A stretch of DNA of 64,000 bases from positions 8,432,761 through 8,496,760 of the forward strand of contig SMSO01000031.1 of NCBI GenBank assembly GCA_004764695.1, read 5' to 3'. The notes under the pieces were generated by a model that saw only the letters and a program-made list of their open reading frames with translations, ran no database searches and was not told the DNA's origin. The translations under genes were made by a program, and so were the position numbers. Below are positions 56,075 to 64,000 of the stretch, in pieces. Each line of letters begins with the position of its first letter. The first letter of the stretch is position 1. The stretch is from Schizochytrium sp. TIO01. Taxonomy: Eukaryota > Sar > Bigyra > Thraustochytrida > Thraustochytriidae.

Positions 56075-58075
56075 ATGAGCGCTGTACTACGAGAAATGAC
56101 ACACGCCAAAGCGAGGCAGCAGAAGCAAGAATTGCAGAAACAAGACATCCATAAGAAGTCTGCCTCGATGGATGTCGATGAGAAGCGGCCTGGATCTGCA
56201 TCTGGACGTCCCGCTAAAATTTCAACTCCACCATCCACGCCGCCCTGCGAAGAGGACGCAAAGTCTGCAGCTAGCGAGGATGGGAAAAAGGTGACCCTGC
56301 TCAGTTCGTACCCCGTTGTAGACTCCATGACACCTCGAGCTCGTCGTCGTCACCGAATGCAAGAAATTGCTGATAAGAAGAAACAAGAAAATGAAGCTCG
56401 TCGTCAAGCCGCTGCGCAGAAACGTGCCCGCGTTGAGCAACAGAAGGAGAATACATCATCTTCGGTCGAAAACCGTCGCAACTTACGTCGCACAACGACA
56501 TTTGGGAGCTCGGCATCAACTTCATCTGGCAGTGGAAGCAAGGTTCGCAAGCAAACTCGCACCATGGCTGTACCTGCTTCAAGAACCAGTCGCACTAGAA
56601 CGCAGGCTCGGGAAAGTCTTGCTCCTGGCAAACGTGGCAGCCCAGCTCCTTCTGAAGCGTCATCACCTGCCCAGGTTAGCCAAGAGGAACTTGATGCTGC
56701 TCAAAGCCAACTGAAGGACGCTGAGCAGCGTATTTCAGAGCTTGAATCAAAGGTCACAGATCTTGAGCAGGACATTGTGGCTCGCGATGAGGTAAACACT
56801 GGTCTTAAAACACAAGTCACAGCGCACGAAACCAGGATCAGTGAGCTTGAGACCACATGTGACGGCCTACAGAAGCTTAAGATCCAGCATGAAGCAAAGA
56901 TTCAAGAACTTGAAGCCGATATAATGGAGCACCAGCGCACAGAGCGTGATCTACGAAACACTATTCTCGAGTTGAAGGGTAACATTCGTGTATTTGCTCG
57001 TGTCCGACCTCTTGCATCTGCCGAAGACAACTCTGTATTTGAGTTCCCCCAGGACGACCCAGAGCAACGCAGCCTCACGGTTGTGGGACAACCCCGTAAA
57101 TCCGTCGATGGTCGATCCAGCACACCGCAACGCTGGGATTTTCAATTTGATCGTGTCTTTCACCCCCACCACAACCAAGCTGATGTTTTTGACGAGGTTT
57201 CACACCTCATTCGCTCGGCTTTGGATGGCTACCGTGTTTGTATTTTTGCGTATGGACAGACGGGTTCCGGCAAAACATTCACAATGCAAGGTGGTGAGCA
57301 AGAACAATCGCAGACTCGTGGTATTATTCCGCGTTCGGTGGATTTGATCTTTAGCACCATCAGCTCGGAACAGCGTCACCAGGCTTGGGAGTATGAGTTG
57401 TCTGCTTCCTTTTTGGAGATTTACAATGAAAGTATTCGGGATCTTTGTGCTGATCCACAGCAACAGCAGCCCCAGGACCCCACACCCACATATGAGATTC
57501 GCCATGTTGGCAGTGAAACTACTGTCCATGGCCTCAGACAAATTGCTGTCCAGACACCCGAGGAAATTCACGAAATTATTGACCAGGCGAATAAGGTACG
57601 CGCTACAGGCGCCACCAATTGCAACGAAAGGTCATCTCGTAGTCACTCGGTTTTTACTCTTACGGTGACAGCCACATACAAGGCGACCAACGAAAAGCGC
57701 CGTGGTGTCCTGAACTTGGTTGACCTTGCAGGCAGCGAGCGCCTCGCCCAAAGCCAGGCAAAGGGCCAGGTTCTGAAGGAAACTCAAGCTATCAACAAAT
57801 CTTTATCTTGCCTTGGAGATGTGATCTTCGCCTTGGCTAGTCGCAAGTCCCATATCCCGTACCGCAACTCCAAGTTGACACACTTGCTTCAGAACTCACT
57901 TGGAGGCAACTGTAAGACTCTTATGCTTGTAAACTTAGCTCCAGCAAATGCTCCTGAGGGTTTATGCTCGCTTCGCTTCGGTCACAAGGTCAACTCATGT
58001 GACATTGGTACCGCAAAAGTCCAGACTTCTTCTGCGCCGCCCTCCTCCTCCGCAAAGCCAGCACCTCGCAAATAG
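56075..58075 (+). CDS. Kinesin-14 (C-terminal motor, Kar3/Ncd type)
   Basis: 666-aa minus-end-directed microtubule motor expected to act in the spindle or in cargo transport. ATG 56075, single exon. Residues 1-200 are a basic, Ser/Ala/Arg-rich tail (probable microtubule-binding region; repeats of ARRRHRMQE-like and TSRTRTQAR sequence). Residues about 205-298 are a coiled coil (heptads such as RISELESKVTDLEQDI). The neck-motor junction ELKGNIRVFARVRPL starts at 299, the placement typical of kinesin-14. Motor motifs: P-loop GQTGSGKT (394-401), switch I NERSSRSHS (517-525), switch II DLAGSER (550-556), and the HIPYRNSKLTHLLQ helix. All catalytic residues are intact. The end, NSCDIGTAK plus a Ser/Pro/Ala-rich stretch, matches motors that stop soon after the last helix. 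The coiled coil is short, so the stalk is compact. Confidence 0.95.
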   Translation: MSAVLREMTHAKARQQKQELQKQDIHKKSASMDVDEKRPGSASGRPAKISTPPSTPPCEEDAKSAASEDGKKVTLLSSYPVVDSMTPRARRRHRMQEIADKKKQENEARRQAAAQKRARVEQQKENTSSSVENRRNLRRTTTFGSSASTSSGSGSKVRKQTRTMAVPASRTSRTRTQARESLAPGKRGSPAPSEASSPAQVSQEELDAAQSQLKDAEQRISELESKVTDLEQDIVARDEVNTGLKTQVTAHETRISELETTCDGLQKLKIQHEAKIQELEADIMEHQRTERDLRNTILELKGNIRVFARVRPLASAEDNSVFEFPQDDPEQRSLTVVGQPRKSVDGRSSTPQRWDFQFDRVFHPHHNQADVFDEVSHLIRSALDGYRVCIFAYGQTGSGKTFTMQGGEQEQSQTRGIIPRSVDLIFSTISSEQRHQAWEYELSASFLEIYNESIRDLCADPQQQQPQDPTPTYEIRHVGSETTVHGLRQIAVQTPEEIHEIIDQANKVRATGATNCNERSSRSHSVFTLTVTATYKATNEKRRGVLNLVDLAGSERLAQSQAKGQVLKETQAINKSLSCLGDVIFALASRKSHIPYRNSKLTHLLQNSLGGNCKTLMLVNLAPANAPEGLCSLRFGHKVNSCDIGTAKVQTSSAPPSSSAKPAPRK

Positions 58076-59366
58076 GCGCACTGCTTCGTGCAAGCGAATC
58101 TAAAAACTGTAAGCTCAACAATCTGATAATTTCTTCTTCTTCTTTAAAAGAAAAAAAATGTATACCTCATATCCGTTCTTATAAAGCACCAAGATTTGAA
58201 ACAGATGAAGTTACTATGCTTCACATCTTGTGAATTAAGTTTGCCGCCCTGATCAAAAGATGCTTTATCCAAAGAACCTGCACAAGGTCTTCACTGCTAC
58301 AATGTGTACTCTAGAAGACGGCGAGAGTATTAGAGCAAACGGATCTGAAGATCTGCACGACTAAGACTGCAAAACTTCCTAACAAAGAAGTATGGTAGGC
58401 ACCTAATCTTCTTTAAGGATCTACAGTTTCCTGTACAAGAACCCATTTTTTGCTAGTTAGAGGCTCTTCGTATAGGGCCTGAGTTGGGTTAAAAGTGCAG
58501 GTCAAAGCAATAATTCAATCATGCATGTCTAGGGCTAAATGTACGTGGTGCCTATGAAGAGAAACGTAAAAGATACTTGCGACGTTTTCAATTCAACAAG
58601 TGCTGCATCCTTTTCTCTCTTTTTAGCTCTTCGAGAAAGAAGAAGAAGAAAAAAAAGAAGCAAGGTTCGAATGAAAAATAGCTCCTATCTATAGTTCAAG
58701 GACTTTCATATTTCGATTTATCTCTAGGGATAAGGCAAAGCTAAGAAAGTGGAGTTGACTGTTTGAAATTAAAAGCAGAAACATCCTGGGATTGGAGTTT
58801 TGTTCATTACGGCAGGCAGTTCTGAATCAGAATCAAGAAGTGTCGTTGATTTCGCATCGCAAACTTGTGAAAACAAAGACTGCGTCTGTAACGTGCATCA
58901 TTTAACTGTATGTATAGAATTTAGTTTTTATGTTCTAAGATCATTCCTTTCAAGGTGCAGGATCCACGAAAGGCTACAGACAATGTGAAAGACAGATCGC
59001 CTCTGTCCTCCATCAAAAGTGAGTTCGTAGAAGCAACAAGTTTAACAACAACCGCCATTGCTCCTGTGGGAAGAAATGGGATCAATTATTGAATCAACCA
59101 GCCGGGAAACCAGTAGGTTGTGTGGCACACCCCTCAAAGCACGTATACCTACACCCCAAGCAGGTTCCAAAATTGGTCAGTTTGGGAGGTGGGTGTGAGA
59201 GTCGTAGGATGACCGATTCTTTGCAGCAGCTGATGTTACTTATTTTTGGGATGCTGCGCACATCTAGAAACAGCTTCTAAGAAAAAATGAAAAAAGGGAA
59301 GGAAGATAAATGAAGGACTTGACTCGAGAACCACTTGTTGGTGCTAGAAATGTCCGCATTCATAGC
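58076..59366. other. Convergent intergenic region (kinesin / cathepsin)
   Basis: 1.3 kb between gene 3' ends, with an A-rich stretch near 58635-58660. No gene recognised. Confidence 0.55.
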
Positions 59367-60440
59367 TTAGATGAGCTCAGCGTGGGGCTGAATGTTGCGG
59401 CGGGAGAGAATCTCACCGTAGGCGGCGCCAAGCTCGTGGGAGTCCACGTAGCGGGTGTGCTTGACGCAGTTGGTACCGTCCTCGAAGCACTTGATCTCGT
59501 TCTCCTCAGTGAAGTGACCAGGGGTGGCCCAGGCGCAGTTGGTGTCCATGCCGAGCTGGTTGTCACCGAGGTAGACCTTGTAGAAACCAGACATACCCCA
59601 GTAAACACCCCAAGAGTTGCGGACAATCCAGTACTCACGGCCAGTCTCCTCATCGGTACCCCAACCGACAGTCTCGACAATGTGGTCGATCTCGCGGGAG
59701 GCGTCGGGAAGGTCGAGGATACCGCCCTGGTACTCGGAGAGCACGTTGGCGTTGACACCGCAGGCAACGGGTCCACGGGCGTAGATCTCGCGCTTGACGG
59801 CCTCAGCGTCGGGGAGGGTGCCGTACTCAGCTACAGTGGCGTTGGGGAAGACATCGATCTCAGAGCAGAAGCCGCCGTCATCCTTAAAGGTAGAGCAGGT
59901 GCGGCAGACGTTGATGGGCTTGCAGGTGTAGTCGCTAAACTTGCAGTCACCCTCCTCTGACTCAGCACTGCAAGCGGCGTAGCCCATGCAGGTGTCGTAG
60001 GGGATGTATCCAGTCTCCTTGATGAACTGGAAGGCACCAGTGTGCGAGCCACCGTGGCAGCTGCCAGCAACGGTGGCACCGCAGTTGAGGATGAACTGAA
60101 CAGAGAGGTTGATGTCATCACCGCGGGCGTGGCGGGCGATTTTGATGCGGTCAGCGAGGGAGCTGGCAGCGCCGTGAGCCCAGCAAGATCCACAGTACTG
60201 GGGAATGTGCTGGTTGAGGGACTTGGTGACGTATGAGACACCGTTGACGTTACGCCAGTCCCAGTTCTTGGGGAGCTGCACGCTCTCGAGGTAGTCGTGG
60301 GCATGGGCGTGGGTCTTCCACTCGCGCTTGGTGTGGCCAGGCATGATCTTGAACTCGCTGCGGCGGCGAGTCTCAGAAGCCTCAGCCACGCTCATGAGGA
60401 GTGCAATGAGCACCACTGCGAGGGCGAGAATACGGACCAT
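59367..60440 (-). CDS. CTSZ: Cathepsin X/Z cysteine protease (papain family C1)
   Basis: Lysosomal or secreted carboxypeptidase-type papain-family protease. Start ATG 60440; the frame continues upstream only to a TTG. 357 aa with signal peptide MVRILALAVVLIALLMSVAEA and a very short propeptide, as in cathepsin X. The diagnostic mini-loop HIPQ (78-81) runs straight into the active site QYCGSCWAHG: oxyanion Gln81 and nucleophile Cys86. Catalytic His253 is in DHIVETVGWG and Asn275 in RNSWG. Other conserved cysteines (83, 120, 128, 151, 157) should form disulfides. A tail of about 40 residues beyond the usual end contains two further cysteines. Codons are strongly C/G-ending, like RPS9, suggesting high expression, and this creates long spurious antisense frames. 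Apparently intact and active. Confidence 0.95.
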   Translation of the reverse strand: MVRILALAVVLIALLMSVAEASETRRRSEFKIMPGHTKREWKTHAHAHDYLESVQLPKNWDWRNVNGVSYVTKSLNQHIPQYCGSCWAHGAASSLADRIKIARHARGDDINLSVQFILNCGATVAGSCHGGSHTGAFQFIKETGYIPYDTCMGYAACSAESEEGDCKFSDYTCKPINVCRTCSTFKDDGGFCSEIDVFPNATVAEYGTLPDAEAVKREIYARGPVACGVNANVLSEYQGGILDLPDASREIDHIVETVGWGTDEETGREYWIVRNSWGVYWGMSGFYKVYLGDNQLGMDTNCAWATPGHFTEENEIKCFEDGTNCVKHTRYVDSHELGAAYGEILSRRNIQPHAELI

Positions 60441-60792
60441 CTTGCTTGCTAATTTGTTTGCTGACAACTTCTGTCAAAGTCAATAGTGTGTGTTTGTTTA
60501 CAAGGGAATGAGTTTGTATGTTATGTACAATTTACGCAGCGTTCGGTGTATATAGCAGCGCGACCACAGCAACAGATGCCGGTGGATCGAGTTTCGGGTT
60601 TGCCGCCGAGGCGTTTGGGTTTTGTTTCGCCAATCCGCCAGGGTGAACAAATCCCCCATAGTGACATGCAATAGATAGTGATTTTGTTATTGTGCGTTGG
60701 TTCCACATTCGTTTGTTTATTCGCATCCGCATAGATTTTCACATAGCGCCAGCCATAGCAGTGGGACAGACACACATCCAAACACATACACA

Positions 60793-60843
60793 GATAGATA
60801 GATAGATATAGAGATGGCGAGTTCGTTCGTTCGTTCGTTCGAT
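60793..60843. repeat. (GATA)n and (CGTT)n tetranucleotide repeats
   Basis: agatagatagatagatat at about 60793-60810, then cgttcgttcgttcgttcg at about 60822-60841, about 370 bp upstream of the cathepsin start. Confidence 0.85.
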
Positions 60844-61788
60844 AGTTAGATAGAGCAACACGCTTCTTTCGTTAGTCGCCTTTTTTTCTCTTTTCTCCTT
60901 TTTTTTTTTTTTCTTTCATTCATTCATTCGTTCACTCTCCATCTCCGTCTCTTTCCTTCTTCTTCTCTCTAGTTCCAGTGTGATCATTCACTATGGTCAT
61001 TCATACGTAATCACCGCCTTCTTCCTCTTTGCCACTTTTCTTTCATTCCTCCTTTCTCTGGTTAGTTTCTTTCACGTTCTCCGTCGATGTCCGCTTTTGC
61101 TCAATGATAGAACAGAAAGCGTGAAAAGCGCGAGACCTGAATGAAAGCCCCTCGAAAGACAGCAGCAAAAGGGCGAAGAAGAAGGAGGCTCGAGGATTCT
61201 CCACGGCTTTCCCGAAAACAGTCAACCGCCACTCACTCAGCTACAAAGACAAGGCACCGTCGCGGCAACGTGCCGAGTGAGCGAGCTTCTTCCAGCTGCG
61301 CTTGTCTCTTCTGCCGCTGCCGCTTGCTTTTGTTGGCCTAGTTCTTGTTCCATGCAATGCCCGACTCGAGCCAGCTTCCTGTTGCTCTTGGCAAAGAAAT
61401 CCTCCGAGTGGTCTTGAGTTGAGACATGCATGCCATCCATAGCCCACTCCGAAGCAGGCCACGAAGGAGCTTGTGAACAACTTGAAGACCGGTTCGGGGC
61501 CATGGATGATCGATCCTGCAGGACCAGAGCCAGAGTGATGATCATCATCATTTATAATCATCATTATCAGCAGCAGCAGCAGTAGCGCGAGGAGAGAGGC
61601 GCCGGAGTCGAGGCTATAGCTATAGCTCAATAAGCTCGTTAGAGATGAACGAAGCAGTCACCGGCGGATGTCTTGCTGCTTCCTTCCATGTGCTCGCGTG
61701 CCTTGCAGGCAGAAGAGGACGTCACCGAAATAGAGGACAATCGATCGATTCGAGGGCCAATACAGCCGGCGCGGCGAGAAGGAACTAA

Positions 61789-61812
61789 CTAGCTAGCTAG
61801 CTAGCTAGCTAA
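61789..61812. repeat. (CTAG)n self-complementary repeat
   Basis: Six tandem CTAG units. Each is palindromic, so the whole tract is self-complementary and could extrude as a cruciform. Confidence 0.9.
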
Positions 61813-62420
61813 CTTCAATGACACGCGCAGCCAGGAAGGAATGAATAGAAGCGGACTCAAGCAAGCAAAGCTACCTGGCTAGTTAGCTATTCGCTAGCTA
61901 GAGCCTGATCGTGTGGGTTTTGCAATGCTTGCAAGCTCTGGAATGAATGAGTGAATGAATGAAGGTGACGCTGTTTTTTTGCGCTGGGAGCTGGACGGGG
62001 CCTTCTGGCTCGGGAGAGAGAGCTCCGGTTTGTGCCAGGCAGGGGCTGGCTGCAGAGAGTTTAGCTCGAGGTTGTGAGATCAGAAGGTGGGGGAGACAAA
62101 GGAGACCCTGAGGACGACCACAGCTTCGGCAGCGGCACAGGTGAGGAGGATGACATGCATGCTGATAGATTCATGCAACATCGAATGTGACGGTGGATGA
62201 AAGATATTCCTTCTTTTTCATTCATACATTCCTTCCTTCGCTCTGCACACTGCAGGCAACCGTCAAGAGCACCTATGTGTATCCAAATCTGAGGCAGGGA
62301 TTACGATGATGACACTAGCTGCTGGTATCGATCGATCACTCGTGTTAAAATCATCTCCCCGTAACGACTTCCTCCGCGTCTTCCAGACTGCTCCTTCCTT
62401 CCCGACTGGACTTCAAGTTG

Positions 62421-62444
62421 GCAGCAGCAGCAGCAGCAGCAACA
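62421..62444. repeat. (GCA)n trinucleotide repeat
   Basis: Seven to eight GCA units, read as poly-Ala or poly-Ser in open frames that lack an ATG. Confidence 0.9.
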
Positions 62445-62888
62445 GCCTTTACCCAAGCGACTCTCCGGGCACTCCGGGGGTCTCTCTTCTCGGCGGCCTC
62501 CTTGCACACAAAGCTACACAACAGTAATAATAAGACATCATCATTCCTTCATTTCGTCTCCTGCGCCTCACTCACACTCACAGTTCACAATCGCAATATC
62601 ACCCAGGAAACTCGGGTCGGCCTGTTCTGCTGGAGCCGCAGGCTCCTGCGCACATCACAATCCTCCTCCTCCTCCTCCACCATGGCACCATTGTCCAAAC
62701 CATGGAGAGCTGCGCTTCGTTGGCCAGCGTCACCTTGGGGCCCCTCCGTTTCGCCCACTCTCTTGCGTCATCTTTCGTCGCCGCTGCCCGAGCGCTAGCG
62801 GCCTCCTAGCGAGAACGCTGGCGCTCGGATGCGGGAGCAGTCCTACTGAAGGCCTTAGGTACCCCTATCGAATAGAGTAAGCAGCAGA

Positions 62889-62916
62889 AAGAGAGAGAGA
62901 GAGAGAGAGACAGAGA
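62889..62916. repeat. (GA)n microsatellite
   Basis: About twelve GA units. Confidence 0.9.
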
Positions 62917-63618
62917 TGTCCAAAAAGTCCGCTCGATCATGATCGAAGCGGAGCTTGAGAGGCAGGCTGGTTGGTGGGCTGAGGCACGGCTGGCTGGCTG
63001 GCTGGCTGCAGCAGGCGGGTACACGGGGTGTCGCGAGTGCTGCGGAGATTGCAGCGAAGGAGATCAGTCGGCAGGTAAGTCGGTAAGTAAGTAAGCAAGC
63101 TCGGCAAGGCCACCGACAGCTCAGCTGGCGCCGCCGCTGCAGTACCCTAAGGTTAAGACTAGCAAGGGGCTAGCACCTGGCAATGGCCACCTGGATTGAA
63201 CTATTGATTGATTGATTTTCTTCCTGCCGCCTGCAAAACCTGCGCAACCCTGCAGTCTTCCGAGCCGGCGAAACTGCCGAGACAGAGGCGCCTGTGCCTC
63301 TGTGGCTGACAGGTGGCCGGCGATCGACGAGTCGAGGCGGAGCTGCCGTAGGCCCATGGAGGGAGGGAGGCCTGCCGTGACTGCCTGCAACACGATTGTA
63401 GCATGTTTGGGAGTGTGCACTGCGCGCATGTCCCCGAAGTCAGATGTGACCCACTTAAAAGGATGGCAAAGCAAAGGAGAAGAGATGAAGGAATGAAAGC
63501 GGAGAAGAGAAGGGCTCCAAGGCGCTCGCTTCCAAGGCTACGAACTGACTGCTTGGCCAGCAGGCACCGCACCGGGCTTGGCGATGTCGAGGCATTCAGA
63601 AGGCTCTAAGAAACGCAC

Positions 63619-63695
63619 CCGGCAGGCTCTTCGGAGGCAGGATATGTAAAGTTGGCAAGATCGAAGAGACGAATGATTGCCTGGTCGAGGTACAT
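63619..63695 (-). CDS. Possible first coding exon of an unidentified minus-strand gene
   Basis: From ATG 63695 the minus strand reads MYLDQAIIRLFDLANFTYPA followed by SEEPAG and a consensus GTGCGT donor at 63618. An acceptor-like cttctccag ends at 63714, just upstream. The helix-like pattern and splice signals suggest a coding exon (77 nt, phase 2). I could not find the next exon or name the family. Confidence 0.25.
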
Positions 63696-64000
63696 GATGA
63701 GCCTTGGAAGGCTCTGGAGAAGACACGCGGGAAAGGGTGACAAGCGAGAAGAGAAGACCGAAGCGTCGCGGGGAGAGGGAGATGGTAGGGGGGTGTTGAA
63801 CGTACCTGTAAAAAGGCGGCACACGCGAAGGTGCAGGCAGCGGAGTTGAGCGATTGTCGAGGATGTGGGATGAAGGAGCGAATCCTCGAGTCTTGGCGGT
63901 TTTAAATATCCACCTTAAAAACGACGCTCTGACCCTCACTGGCGCCGCGCGTGGCCTGGTGGGATGCCTATTCCTCAGCCTTTTACGGGCCAAGTTATCC

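Larger units (their letters stand above)
60441..63618. other. G+C-richer, repeat-dense stretch without a clear gene
   Basis: Upstream region of the cathepsin gene, then 2.5 kb with GATA, CGTT, CTAG, CAG and GA repeats. Candidate starts exist (caccATGGc at 62682; ATGG at 62703), but no family-like reading follows. Donor-like (cacag|gtgagg, about 62140) and acceptor-like (cactgcag, about 62255) sites hint at exons I could not assemble. Confidence 0.45.

Noticed and set aside
59310-59960. 216-codon open frame on the plus strand
   Set aside because: Antisense shadow of the cathepsin gene, with Val/Gly/Leu-rich composition typical of reversed biased codons.
62418-62798. 126-codon Ala/Ser-rich open frame
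   Set aside because: It begins at TTG, its first part is a translated GCA repeat, and no ATG occurs before the last third.

Overview
This window looks like nuclear DNA of a eukaryotic microbe. The evidence is a cytosolic ribosomal protein gene with a spliceosomal intron, a RAMP4-type ER protein with an intron, a kinesin-14, a cathepsin X with signal peptide, AGC-like kinases, and intron-containing tRNA genes with Pol III-type T-run terminators. Genes are sparse and mostly single-exon, and spacers are A+T-rich with many microsatellites. The TPR protein, with a WLDI...WCxFE module ahead of its repeats, recalls stramenopile (oomycete/thraustochytrid) proteomes. That taxonomic guess rests on recalled families only and is weak. 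Several open frames begin at GTG or TTG, so starts were reassigned here to the first plausible in-frame ATG.

Layout. 0-19.5 kb is the gene-richest part. It holds a flavin monooxygenase (-) with a one-base frame problem in its FAD loop, a sphingosine/diacylglycerol-type lipid kinase (+), a decayed zinc-type quinone oxidoreductase pseudogene (+), a mitochondrial-looking class III CoA-transferase (+), RPS9 (-, two exons), RAMP4 (+, intron just after the ATG), and a LOA1/Vps66-like lysophospholipid acyltransferase (+).

19.8-27.3 kb holds nine tRNA-Pro(AGG) genes in blocks of two (+), five (-) and two (+). All carry an intron between bases 37 and 38. Mature parts read the same in all nine; differences sit in the introns and spacers.

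24.7-25.6 kb is an AGC-like probable pseudokinase. It has a diverged paralogue at 46.5-47.5 kb that keeps DFG; both have HGD instead of HRD. 31.1-33.4 kb is a TPR gene broken by two frame changes. 33.4-46.5 kb is a 13 kb gene-poor tract with microsatellites and two copies of a roughly 400-bp dispersed repeat; a third copy lies at 47.9 kb. 48.5-51.0 kb holds scattered protein-like fragments in several frames, a relic I could not identify.

51.5-60.4 kb holds a RADX/RPA-like OB-fold protein (+), a C-terminal-motor kinesin-14 (+) and cathepsin X/Z (-). The last 3.5 kb is richer in G+C and simple repeats, with one possible first coding exon on the minus strand near 63.65 kb.

There is no operon-like organisation and no shared pathway. 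The genes are housekeeping or lipid/redox functions sitting as separate units. No CRISPR array, viral hallmark gene or intact transposase was seen.
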